DNA of 64,000 nt, taken from NCBI RefSeq assembly GCF_022179085.1, contig NZ_BPQE01000024.1, positions 1-64,000 of the forward strand. The letters are read 5' to 3'. The stretch is from Methylobacterium aerolatum (GTDB lineage Bacteria; Pseudomonadota; Alphaproteobacteria; Rhizobiales; Beijerinckiaceae). A program made the position numbers and the translations under genes. Below, in pieces: positions 28,526 to 36,764 of this stretch. The notes beneath the pieces are model-generated. The model was not told where the DNA came from, ran no database searches, and saw only the letters and a list, made by a program, of their open reading frames with translations. Numbering within the stretch: the first letter of the stretch is position 1; each line of letters starts with the position of its first letter.

Positions 28526-29410
28526 ATGACCCTCGACCAGTTGCGGATCTTCGTGGCGGTGGCCGAGCGCCAGCATGTCACCCGGGCGGCCGAGGCGTTG
28601 AATCTCGTCCAGTCGGCGGTCAGCGCCGCCGTCAACGCGCTGGAGACCCGGCACACCGTCAAGCTGTTCCACCGGGTCGGCCGGGGCATCGAGTTGACCG
28701 AGGCAGGCCGCGTCTTTCTCGGTGAAGCTCGCGCCGTGCTCGCCCGCGCCCAGACGGCCGAACTGGTGCTGGCGGACCTCAGCGGCCTGCGGCGCGGCAC
28801 GCTGGCCGTTCGAGCGAGCCAGACCATCGCAAGCCACTGGCTCCCCCGGCACCTCGTCGCCTTCCGGGCGGCCTACCCGGACATCGTCCTGCGGCTCGGC
28901 ATCGGGAACACGGCAGAGGCCGCCGAGGCGGTGCGGGCGGGAACGGCGGAACTCGCTTTCGTGGAAGGCGCGATCGACGACGCCAGCCTGGGAAGCACGC
29001 CGATCGCCGAGGACCGAATGGTGCTCGTGGTCTCGCCCGGCCACCCCCTGGCCGGATGCGCACGACCGGAACCCGCCGATCTCGCTTCGACCTCCTGGGT
29101 GCTGCGAGAGCCCGGATCGGGGACGCGCTCCGCTTTCGAGGCGGCGCTCGTTGCCTCGGGTATCGCGCCGGATGCGCTCGCCGTCGCCCTGGAACTGCCG
29201 TCGAACGAGGCCGTCCTCGCCGCGGTCGTGGCGGGGGCCGGCGCGAGCGTGCTCTCCGAATCGGTGGTGGGACCCGCGCTGCGAACCGGCGCACTCATCG
29301 CCGTGCCCCTCGCCCTGCCGACGCGGACCTTCCAGGTCCTGCGCCATAGGGAGCGTTACCGCAGCCGCGCGGCCGACACACTGCTCGCCATGATCCAAGC
29401 TGCCCCCTGA
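28526..29410 (+). CDS. LysR-family regulator (CysL/CbbR-like)
   Basis: 294 aa. HTH segment LDQLRIFVAVAERQHVTRAA with QSAVSAAVNALE; the C-terminal substrate domain has PGHPLAG and WVLREPGSGTRSAFE, the latter typical of the CysL/CbbR branch. Followed by a convergent sulfite-oxidase-family gene and a YeiH-type exporter; regulators of this branch are often paired with YeiH-like genes, so control of that pair is likely. Confidence 0.88.
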   Translation: MTLDQLRIFVAVAERQHVTRAAEALNLVQSAVSAAVNALETRHTVKLFHRVGRGIELTEAGRVFLGEARAVLARAQTAELVLADLSGLRRGTLAVRASQTIASHWLPRHLVAFRAAYPDIVLRLGIGNTAEAAEAVRAGTAELAFVEGAIDDASLGSTPIAEDRMVLVVSPGHPLAGCARPEPADLASTSWVLREPGSGTRSAFEAALVASGIAPDALAVALELPSNEAVLAAVVAGAGASVLSESVVGPALRTGALIAVPLALPTRTFQVLRHRERYRSRAADTLLAMIQAAP

Positions 29411-29423
29411 CCGGCTGCGCAAC

Positions 29424-30503
29424 TCAGGCGACCTCGACCCGCACACGGTGCCACGAGGCGCTGAGGTAGCCCTTGAAGTTCCACGTGTCGTCCGGCTGCG
29501 CCGGCTGGGTCTGCCCGGCCGAGTCCCAGGCGCGCACCGTGAGTTCGTGTTCGCCGGGCGGAAGGTCCAGCACGATCTCCCAGAACGTCCAGGCGAAGGG
29601 CGCGTCGGCCTCGTGGTCCAGCGTGGCCTGGCGCCAGGAGCGCCCGCCATCGCCCGAGACATCGACCCGCACGACCGCCCGGTCACCCGCGATGGCATAC
29701 CCACGGACGGTGGTCTCGCCCGCTGTGATCCGGGCCCCGCGCGGGGGCTCGCAGATCGCCGCGTTGAGTGGCATCGTCTCGATGGTGTGGCCTTTGGCAG
29801 GATCGGCGGTCTCGGCCGTCACGTCCGGCGGGAACAGCTTGTAGTCGTCGGCTTGCATCGGGTTGTCCGACGGATTGTCCTGCACCGTGATGCGCCGCAG
29901 CCATTTTGGGCTGCGCACCCCCGCGAAGCCCGGCACGACGACACGGGCCGGGAAGCCGTGCTCGGGCAGCAGCGGTGCCCCATTCATGGCGAAGGCCAGC
30001 AGCGTCTCGTCGGCGAGCGCCTTGGCGAGGGGAATCGAAACGCCGTAGGGCCGGCCGTCGACCACGTCGTGGCTCTCGAAGGCCACGTGGAGATCCGCTC
30101 CCGGCGTTACCCCTGCCGCTCGCAGGACGTCGCCGAGGCGCACGCCCGTCCAGTCGGCCGTCCCGATGGCGCCAGCGTCCCAGGGATCGCCCGAGACAGG
30201 AGCGACGGTTCGCATATCGGCGCGGCGGTTGCCGGCGCACTGCATCGTGGCCGTGACGGTCGCCTCGGGAAAACGCGCGCGCAGATCTGCCAGGGACAGA
30301 TTGAAGGGCATCGCCACCGCACCGTCAACGGACAAACGCCATGTGGAGGCGTCGATCTCCGGCAGGTCGCCGTGGGAGCGGACGTAAAAATGGTCCGCGG
30401 CGGTCCGGTAGTGCGCCCGCAGGCGGTCCAGCGGCGGCTCGGCGTTGTAGGGCCGCTCGCTATGGACGTTCAGGCGCGCCATGCGCTCGGCTAAGCTCGA
30501 CAT
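29424..30503 (-). CDS. Sulfite oxidase-family molybdopterin enzyme (no signal peptide)
   Basis: 359 aa. The molybdopterin domain carries the ligand cysteine in MQCAGNRR (Cys89) and segments VVVPGFAGVRSPKWLRRITV and DDTWNFKGYL; the C-terminal Ig-like dimer domain is present. There is neither a heme domain nor a visible export signal, so the enzyme is probably cytoplasmic. It would oxidise sulfite to sulfate. It lies downstream of a YeiH-like exporter on the same strand (61 bases apart), making a sulfite detoxification pair separate from sorAB. Confidence 0.85.
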   Translation of the reverse strand: MSSLAERMARLNVHSERPYNAEPPLDRLRAHYRTAADHFYVRSHGDLPEIDASTWRLSVDGAVAMPFNLSLADLRARFPEATVTATMQCAGNRRADMRTVAPVSGDPWDAGAIGTADWTGVRLGDVLRAAGVTPGADLHVAFESHDVVDGRPYGVSIPLAKALADETLLAFAMNGAPLLPEHGFPARVVVPGFAGVRSPKWLRRITVQDNPSDNPMQADDYKLFPPDVTAETADPAKGHTIETMPLNAAICEPPRGARITAGETTVRGYAIAGDRAVVRVDVSGDGGRSWRQATLDHEADAPFAWTFWEIVLDLPPGEHELTVRAWDSAGQTQPAQPDDTWNFKGYLSASWHRVRVEVA

Positions 30504-30564
30504 AGTGGCTACTTTTGGGAAGGGGCGGGGTCAACGCATTTGGACGCACCGGGTGCCGCCCCGG

Positions 30565-31647
30565 TCAAGCGATGCCGAGCAGGCGGACCAACCCGAGGCT
30601 CACAGCGGTCAGGCCGGTGAGCGAGGCGACGACCGCCAGGGTGACACGCGGTCCTGCCTTGACGACGCTGCGCACATCGACCCCGAGGCCGAGGGCCGCC
30701 ATCGACACGATGGTCAGCCCGTTCGCCGTCGCGCCCATGGGGGGCACGGCCGCCTCGGGAATGAGCCCCGCCGAGCGGAGCCCCGCCAGGGTCAGGAAGG
30801 CGAGGATGAACCACGGCACCAGCCGGTGCAGCGGCACCCGGCTCGGGGCAGGGCGCTCCCCTTCCGTCAGGGACGGTGCGGCTGTGTCCGCCGCTCCCCG
30901 CAGCCGGCTCGCCCCCAGCGAGAGAGCCAGCACCACCGGTCCGAGCATCAGCACGCGGACTAGCTTGACCAGGGTCCCGACCTGGACGCTGAGAGCTGCC
31001 ACCGGAGCCGTAGCAGCCAACACCTGGGGCACGGCGTAGACCGTGAGACCCGCGAGCACGCCGTACTGCATCGGCGAGAGCCCGAGCAGCGGCACGAACA
31101 GGGGCAGGCCGAGGACGACGAGGACTCCGAGTACGGCTGTGAACGCGATGGACGAGGCGACGTCCTCGCCGTCCGCGCCGATCACCGGGGCTGCCGCCGC
31201 GATCGCCGAGTTTCCGCAGATCGAGTTGCCGCAGGCGACGAGGATGGCGAGGCGCGGGGCCAGCCCGAGGGCCCGGCCGATGCCGTAGCTCCCGGCGATG
31301 GCGAGGGCTACCACCCCTGCGATGCCGATGAGCAGTCCGGGCCCCGCCGCCAGCAGCGTACTCAAGCTCAGCGAGGCGCCGAGCAGGACGACTGCGATCT
31401 CCAGGACGGTCTTGGCGCCGAAGGCGATACCGCGAACGAAGTGCGGCCCCGGGCTCCAGGCTGTGCGGACGGCCGTGCCCAGCACGATGGCGAGAACGAG
31501 AGCCTCCAGCCAGGCCCGGCCAAAGAGATACTCCTCGGCCTCCTCCAGAGCGAGGGCGGCGCCTGTCACCGCAAGGCATAGGATCAGGCCAGGCAGGACG
31601 GGGCGCGGGTCAAGCTTGTGCGGCATGAAAGGGGTTGCTGCGGACAT
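30565..31647 (-). CDS. YeiH/UPF0324-family putative sulfate/sulfite exporter
   Basis: 360 aa with about ten hydrophobic segments. The family motif CGNSICGNSAIAA is near residue 140 and MGATANGLTIVSMAALGLGVDVR near residue 310. Related proteins are associated with export of sulfite or sulfate during organosulfonate breakdown. It is first in a two-gene set with the sulfite oxidase-like gene. An alternative start is the Met at residue 8. Confidence 0.88.
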   Translation of the reverse strand: MSAATPFMPHKLDPRPVLPGLILCLAVTGAALALEEAEEYLFGRAWLEALVLAIVLGTAVRTAWSPGPHFVRGIAFGAKTVLEIAVVLLGASLSLSTLLAAGPGLLIGIAGVVALAIAGSYGIGRALGLAPRLAILVACGNSICGNSAIAAAAPVIGADGEDVASSIAFTAVLGVLVVLGLPLFVPLLGLSPMQYGVLAGLTVYAVPQVLAATAPVAALSVQVGTLVKLVRVLMLGPVVLALSLGASRLRGAADTAAPSLTEGERPAPSRVPLHRLVPWFILAFLTLAGLRSAGLIPEAAVPPMGATANGLTIVSMAALGLGVDVRSVVKAGPRVTLAVVASLTGLTAVSLGLVRLLGIA

Positions 31648-31700
31648 CGTGCGAACACATCGTGGGCTGGATCTGCCCCGATCATGGCCACGGGCAATCG

Positions 31701-31749
31701 ATCATTCCAACGGAACGTATTGAACGTTTTGATCGATTTATCGAATGAT
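31701..31749. promoter_or_regulatory. Candidate operator upstream of the YeiH-like gene
   Basis: ATCATTC (31701-31707) and GAATGAT (31743-31749) form a spaced inverted repeat in an AT-rich stretch 54-102 bases upstream of the exporter start, with ATCGAT-like half sites between. It could bind the LysR protein encoded nearby. The rest of the gap up to 31936 shows no gene. Confidence 0.3.
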
Positions 31750-31936
31750 TCACCGGCGATCGGCGAACCTCGCCCATCTGTGTGGAGATGCCGCCATCGG
31801 GAACGATGAAACAGAATTCGCGGCAGTCCTACGGGTCGTGGTTATCGGGTTTCCAACGTCAACGAAGGAAGCGTCAAGACGAGCTTGTGTAGGTTGGCTA
31901 GTCGCCGGTATGCAAGCAGGCGCTGTTTAAGTTACG

Positions 31937-32170
31937 TCAAATTTTCTGAAATCGGCTCATCAAAGCAGATGGACCGCTTTCGGCGATGTACGAACGAGCG
32001 CAGCCATTCGGACAGCCGCCGACGAATGCCTCGGGGAATACCGCTAGGTAAGCCCCGCGGGCAGCGGCGTCGCTGGCGAGGTCCGCGAGCTTGTCCAAAG
32101 TCCGCGCGGTGTCGAACAGGATCGAGCCGGCCTGCACCACGGCCGCCGTGACAACGGGCTTCCACGACAT
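31937..32170 (-). pseudogene. Nitrilase/carbon-nitrogen hydrolase N-terminal fragment
   Basis: 77 codons. The first 50 match the start of nitrilases: LFDTARTLDKLADLASDAAA and LAVFPEAFVGG with the catalytic Glu. After GGCPNG the sequence departs from the family (YPKG is expected) and stops. Full-length nitrilases have over 300 residues, so this is a truncated remnant. Confidence 0.75.
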
Positions 32171-32222
32171 GAGGATTCCAACTCTGGGTTTGGGAGCGGT
32201 CGGGGCCTGAGGACGGAGCGCG

Positions 32223-32360
32223 TCAGCCCGCCTTCAGCCAAGCCCTCAGGATGCCGGCGACGACCCCAAGCGTGAGGACGCTGCCGGCCCAAAGCGAGGC
32301 GAACCATATGAGGTGGCGCCATAGGGGAGCCGGCTGTTTGGGAGTGGAGGTGGTACCCAT
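32223..32360 (-). CDS. DUF2474-like small subunit of cytochrome bd oxidase (45 aa)
   Basis: A short frame with one membrane helix (LIWFASLWAGSVLTLGVVAG) preceded by a Pro-rich cytoplasmic tail and ending RAWLKAG. Its ATG at 32360 overlaps the TGA of cydB (TGATG), so translation is coupled. DUF2474/CydX-type peptides are single-helix accessory subunits of cytochrome bd. Placement and topology fit this well. Confidence 0.75.
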   Translation of the reverse strand: MGTTSTPKQPAPLWRHLIWFASLWAGSVLTLGVVAGILRAWLKAG

Positions 32361-33367
32361 CAATGATACCCCGCCGCGTCGACCTTCCCGCGGAAGACCC
32401 AGTACGAGTAGGCGGTGTAGGCCAGGATGACCGGGATCAGGACGGACGCGCCCACGAGCAGGAACACCTGGCTCGCATGCGGGGCCGCCGCCTCCCAGAT
32501 GGTGATCCGGCCCGGCACTACGTCGGGGAAGATGCTGATCCCGAGCCCGACGAAGGACAGCAGGAACAGGCCGAGCGCCAGAAGGAAAGGGGTCCGCTCC
32601 GCGCCGTTACGCAGGAGACGGAAGTACAGAAACGACGCGACCGCGACGAGGAGCGGCACCTGCGCGGTGAGGAGCACGCTCGGCATCGTGAACCAGCGCT
32701 CCCAATACTTACCCTCCAGGAAGGGTGTCGCCGCACTGACAGCGGCGATGACCGCGACCGTGGCGGCGCCGAGCCAGAGCGAGAAGGTGCGCGCCCGGTC
32801 CTGCAGGCTCCCTTCCGTCCGCATCACCAGCCAAGTGGCCCCGAGCAGGGCGTAACCCACGACGATGCCGAGACCGACGAGCAGGCTGAACGGCGTGAGC
32901 CAATCCCACCAGCCACCTGCATAGGCTCGGCCTTCGACCTTGATGCCCTGCAGGAGCGCGCCGAGGGTGATGCCCTGGGCGAGAGCCGCCACGACCGAGC
33001 CCCCGGTGAAGGCAACGTCCCAGAGAGCCCGGTGGCGCGGGTCGCGCCAGCGGAACTCGAAGGCGACGCCGCGAAAGATCAGGCCGAGCAGCATTGCGAT
33101 GATCGGCGCGTAGAGCGCTGGCATGATCACCGCGTAGGCGAGCGGGAAGACCGCGAACAGGCCGCCGCCGCCGAGCACCAGCCACGTCTCGTTGCCGTCC
33201 CAGACCGGCGCGATCGAGTTCATCGCCGTGTCGCGCTCGATGCCCGGCGGGAAGGCCGGGAACAGGATGCCGATGCCGAGGTCAAAGCCGTCCATCACGA
33301 TGTAGGCGAACACCGCGAAAGCGATGATCAGCGCCCAGACCACCGTCAGGTCGATGTTGGCGAGCAT
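32360..33367 (-). CDS. cydB: Cytochrome bd-type ubiquinol oxidase subunit II
   Basis: 335 aa. Starts with the family N-terminus (WALIIAFAVFAYIVMDGFDL GIG region), contains WDGNETWLVLGGGGLFAVFP and ends in AYTAYSYWVFRGKVDAAGYH, all typical of CydB. About eight membrane helices. It forms the heterodimer with CydA in the inner membrane and reduces oxygen with quinol. It follows cydA with an 10-base gap and overlaps the small subunit. Confidence 0.95.
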   Translation of the reverse strand: MLANIDLTVVWALIIAFAVFAYIVMDGFDLGIGILFPAFPPGIERDTAMNSIAPVWDGNETWLVLGGGGLFAVFPLAYAVIMPALYAPIIAMLLGLIFRGVAFEFRWRDPRHRALWDVAFTGGSVVAALAQGITLGALLQGIKVEGRAYAGGWWDWLTPFSLLVGLGIVVGYALLGATWLVMRTEGSLQDRARTFSLWLGAATVAVIAAVSAATPFLEGKYWERWFTMPSVLLTAQVPLLVAVASFLYFRLLRNGAERTPFLLALGLFLLSFVGLGISIFPDVVPGRITIWEAAAPHASQVFLLVGASVLIPVILAYTAYSYWVFRGKVDAAGYH

Positions 33368-33377
33368 GATGTGTTCC

Positions 33378-34796
33378 TCACTCGGCCGGTTGCAGGTGAC
33401 GGTCGGGGTCGACCGACGGCGCGGGCGTGATGCCGGCGGTGCGGATCGGCGCCCCAGGCTCGATCCCGTGCTCGCCCCGGTGCGGCGACTTCGCCATCAG
33501 ATGCAGGATGTAGAGGATGCCCATCCCGAACACGGCGAAGTAGATCAGCACGAAGGCAGTGAGCGACGCGGCCACGGCCGGCGCTTGGAGCGGTGAGGCT
33601 GATTCCGCCGTGCGCAGGAGCCCGTAGACCGTGAAAGGCTGGCGTCCGACCTCGGTGGTGATCCAGCCGGCCACCACCGCGACGAAGCCGGCGGGGCCCA
33701 TCGCGAGGGCGAAGCGGTGCAGCGCCGCCCACTCGTAGAGCCGGCCCTTGTAGCGGGCGAGCAGGCTAAAGCCGCCGAGCAGGAGCATCAGCATTCCGAG
33801 GCTGACCATCACACGGAAGGACCAGAACACCACGGGCACCGGCGGCCAGTTCTCCCGCGGCACGCTGTCGAGGCCCTTCAGCGGCTCGTTCAGCCCGTGC
33901 TTCAGGATCAGGGAGGAGAGCTTGGGCACCTCGACGGCGTAGCGCACCATGCCGGCCTCCTGGTCGGGCAGGCCGAACAGGATGAGTGGCGCGCCGTCCG
34001 GGTGGCTCTCGAAGTGGCCCTCCATGGCCATGACCTTGGTGGGCTGGTGCTCCAGCGTGTTCAGGCCGTGGGCGTCGCCGGCTAGGATCTGGAGGGGCGC
34101 GACGACGGCGAGCATCCACATCGCCATCGAGAACATCATCCGCGCGCCCTCGTTCGTCCGCTCGCGCAGCAGGTGCCAGGCCCCGACCGCGCCGACGACG
34201 AGGGCGGTGGTCAGGTAGGCGGCCAGGACCATGTGGACGAGGCGGTAGGGGAACGACGGGTTGAAGACGATGGCCCACCAGTCGACTGGCACGAACTGGC
34301 CAGCAGGGTTGGTGGCGTAGCCCTGCGGCGTCTGCATCCAGGAGTTCACGGACAGGATCCAGAACGCCGAAAAGAACGTCCCAATGGCCACCATGAGCGT
34401 TGCGAGGAAGTGCAGCCGGGGGCCGACCTTGGTCATGCCGAACAGCATGACGCCCAGGAATCCGGCCTCAAGAAAGAAGGCCGAGAGCACCTCGTAGGCC
34501 ATCAGCGGACCGAGCACGGGCCCCGTCTTGTCAGCGTAGACCGACCAGTTCGTACCGAACTGGTAGGACATGACCAGCCCGGAGACGACGCCCATGGCGA
34601 AGCCGATGGCGAAGATCTTGATCCAGTACCGGAACAGGTCGATGAATACCTGCCGGCCGGTGGCGAGCCAGAGACCCTCCAACACCATCAGGTAGCTTGC
34701 CAAGCCGATGGAGAAGACCGGGAACACGATGTGGAACGCCACCGTGAACCCAAACTGCGCCCTCGCGAGCAGCAGGGCGTCAATGTTCGCCAGCAT
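33378..34796 (-). CDS. cydA: Cytochrome bd-type ubiquinol oxidase subunit I (short Q-loop, CIO-like)
   Basis: 472 aa from the ATG at 34796. The N-terminal RAQFGFTVAFHIVFPVFSIG carries the high-spin heme ligand histidine; SVNSWMQTPQGY and GRQPFTVYGLLRTAESASPL are further family marks. At 472 residues it is shorter than E. coli CydA (about 520), consistent with the short Q-loop cyanide-insensitive (CioA) branch. Binds two b hemes and heme d. Upstream neighbour is hemA, which could feed its heme demand. Confidence 0.93.
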   Translation of the reverse strand: MLANIDALLLARAQFGFTVAFHIVFPVFSIGLASYLMVLEGLWLATGRQVFIDLFRYWIKIFAIGFAMGVVSGLVMSYQFGTNWSVYADKTGPVLGPLMAYEVLSAFFLEAGFLGVMLFGMTKVGPRLHFLATLMVAIGTFFSAFWILSVNSWMQTPQGYATNPAGQFVPVDWWAIVFNPSFPYRLVHMVLAAYLTTALVVGAVGAWHLLRERTNEGARMMFSMAMWMLAVVAPLQILAGDAHGLNTLEHQPTKVMAMEGHFESHPDGAPLILFGLPDQEAGMVRYAVEVPKLSSLILKHGLNEPLKGLDSVPRENWPPVPVVFWSFRVMVSLGMLMLLLGGFSLLARYKGRLYEWAALHRFALAMGPAGFVAVVAGWITTEVGRQPFTVYGLLRTAESASPLQAPAVAASLTAFVLIYFAVFGMGILYILHLMAKSPHRGEHGIEPGAPIRTAGITPAPSVDPDRHLQPAE

Positions 34797-34842
34797 TTCG
34801 GTCACCTGATAAATATCTCGATGAGGCTGAGGGGAGCCGCGG

Positions 34843-36069
34843 TCAGGCGGCCAGCGGGACCTCGCCCCAGCCGAGGCGCGAGCGGATTTCAACGAGCGCT
34901 GCCACGAGCGCCCGCATGTGCTCCTCGGTGTGAAGCGGCGTCGGGGTGATCCTCAGCCGCTCGCTGCCGCGCGGCACGGTTGGGTAGTTGATCGGCTGCA
35001 CGTAGATGCCGTGACGTTCCAGCAGCTCCTCGCTGATCCGCCGGCAGAGGTGGGCGTCGCCGACCATCACGGGCAGGATGTGACTCTGGCTCGGGAGGAC
35101 CGGCAGGTCGGCCTTGCGCAGCATCGCCATAAGGATCGACGCGTTCTGCTGTTGCGCAGCCCGCTCGGCCTGGCTCTCCCTAAGGTGCCGCACGGCGGCC
35201 CGCGCGCCGGCAGCCAGGTGCGGACACAGGGACGTCGTGAAGATGAAGCCCGCCGCGTGGCTGCGGATCACGTCGACGACCGTGGACGGCCCGGCGACGT
35301 AGCCGCCCATGACGCCAAAAGCCTTGCCAAGCGTCGCCTCGATCAGGGTGTCGCGATGAGCGACCCCGTCGCGCTCGGCGATGCCGGCTCCGTGCGGGCC
35401 ATACATTCCGACCGCGTGCACCTCATCGAGGTAGGTGAGCGCACCATGGCGCTCGGCGACGTCGCAGATCTCAGAGATGGGCGCCACGTCGCCGTCCATG
35501 CTGTAGACGCTCTCGAACGCCACGATCTTGGGTCGCTTGGGGCCAAACTGCGTGAGAAGCCTGTCGAGCGCGTCGACGTCTTTGTGCGGGAAGACCGCCT
35601 TCGCTGCGCCCGAGCGGCGGATACCTTCGATCATCGAGTTATGATTGCCCGCGTCCGACAGGATGACGCTGCCCGGCAGCACTTGGCCAAGGACAGTCAA
35701 CGCCGCTAGGTTCGACACGTAGCCTGAGGTGAAAAGAAGGGCGTCCTCCTTCCCGTGCAGGTCGGCCAGGTCCCGCTCCAGCAGCACGTGCTCGTGGGCC
35801 GTGCCGGAGATGTTGCGGGTGCCGCCCGCACCGGCGCCATAGAGGTCCAGAGCTTCGTGCATGGCGCCAAGGACATTGGGGCTGTGGCCCATCCCAAGGT
35901 AGTCGTTGCTGCACCAGACCGTGACCAGCCGACGGCAGCCATCCGGATGCCTCCATACGGCCGTCGGAAAACTCCCGACATTGCGCTCAAGCTCGATGAA
36001 CGTCCGGTAGCGGCCGTCCTCGCGCAGCGTCTTAAGGGAGGCTTCGAACACGTCGGAATAGGGGAGCAT
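34843..36069 (-). CDS. hemA: 5-aminolevulinate synthase
   Basis: 408 aa from ATG 36069, which has GAGGA upstream. Alpha-oxoamine synthase fold: [60 protein letters not shown] and the PLP lysine in [11 protein letters not shown] (Lys249). It condenses glycine and succinyl-CoA to 5-aminolevulinate, the first step of heme synthesis in alphaproteobacteria. It lies 46 bases upstream of cydA on the same strand, so heme precursor supply is probably co-regulated with the oxidase. Whether another hemA copy exists cannot be seen from this window. Confidence 0.93.
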   Translation of the reverse strand: MLPYSDVFEASLKTLREDGRYRTFIELERNVGSFPTAVWRHPDGCRRLVTVWCSNDYLGMGHSPNVLGAMHEALDLYGAGAGGTRNISGTAHEHVLLERDLADLHGKEDALLFTSGYVSNLAALTVLGQVLPGSVILSDAGNHNSMIEGIRRSGAAKAVFPHKDVDALDRLLTQFGPKRPKIVAFESVYSMDGDVAPISEICDVAERHGALTYLDEVHAVGMYGPHGAGIAERDGVAHRDTLIEATLGKAFGVMGGYVAGPSTVVDVIRSHAAGFIFTTSLCPHLAAGARAAVRHLRESQAERAAQQQNASILMAMLRKADLPVLPSQSHILPVMVGDAHLCRRISEELLERHGIYVQPINYPTVPRGSERLRITPTPLHTEEHMRALVAALVEIRSRLGWGEVPLAA

Positions 36070-36170
36070 CGTCCCGGTCCTCGTCAAATTGGATCATGTC
36101 GCGGCGGTCTCGGGGGGCTCATGCTACCGCCGCGTGGGTGCTCGAGGCTGCGAGTTCTAGAGCGGCGTGG

Positions 36171-36575
36171 TCAGTCCTCAGAGGTGGGACCGATGCCGGA
36201 CGCCTTTTGGACCGCAAGGCGGCCTTCCTCGGCCTTGTTGATGTACTGACTCGCGATGAAGAGCCCCTTCATCGGCCGGATGACTGGCACGCAGGCCAGC
36301 AGGAGCAGCGGCAGTGTCACGACCGCGTGGACCCACAGCGGCGGGTCGTAGGTGAGCTCCAGCCAGATCGCGAAGGCGGTGACGGGGAAGGCCATCGTCA
36401 TCATGATGAAGAAGGCAGGCCCATCGGCCGGGTCGGCGAAGCCGTAGTCGAGGCCACATGCCTCGCAGCGCGGCTTCAAGGTGATGAAGCCGTCGAACAG
36501 GCGCCCCTGGCCGCAGCGCGGGCAGCGGCACCGCAGCCCGACCGACATGAGGGATTGATCCGTCGTCCGTTGCAT
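36171..36575 (-). CDS. DUF983 membrane protein with CxxC pairs
   Basis: 134 aa from ATG 36575. The N-terminal rubredoxin-like zinc pairs CRCPRCGQGRLFDGF and CEACGL are followed by two membrane helices (FFIMMTMAFPVTAFAIWLEL and VTLPLLLLACVPVIRP). DUF983 genes are common next to cytochrome oxidase genes in alphaproteobacteria. It is first in the hemA-cydAB direction, divergent from the MocR regulator. An extension to 36740 overlaps the operators and is unlikely. Confidence 0.85.
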   Translation of the reverse strand: MQRTTDQSLMSVGLRCRCPRCGQGRLFDGFITLKPRCEACGLDYGFADPADGPAFFIMMTMAFPVTAFAIWLELTYDPPLWVHAVVTLPLLLLACVPVIRPMKGLFIASQYINKAEEGRLAVQKASGIGPTSED

Positions 36576-36634
36576 CGTCCAAGTTCCTGAACCGCCCTGT
36601 CCGGCGGCATGGAGTACACCTTGCGCGCATGGAT

Positions 36635-36742
36635 TGTATGGCATATAAATCCATACATTGGCTTTGAAAGCTGACAGCTTCGAACGTGTACCACCAGACA
36701 AAGCCGTGTCTCGCCTTGCCTGTATGACTGATGTATGCATAC
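36635..36742. promoter_or_regulatory. Divergent control region with TGTATG/CATACA sites (MocR operator candidates)
   Basis: Between DUF983/hemA/cyd and the MocR gene there are two symmetrical sites: TGTATGG (36635-36641) and CCATACA (36651-36657) with 9 bases between, and TGTATG (36721) close to the perfect palindrome GTATGCATAC (36733-36742). The shared half site TGTATG suggests one regulator, most simply the adjacent MocR protein, acting on both sides. The second site is only 22 bases from the regulator's start. Confidence 0.5.
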
Positions 36743-36764
36743 GCCAGTACGAGATTAGGGGTCA

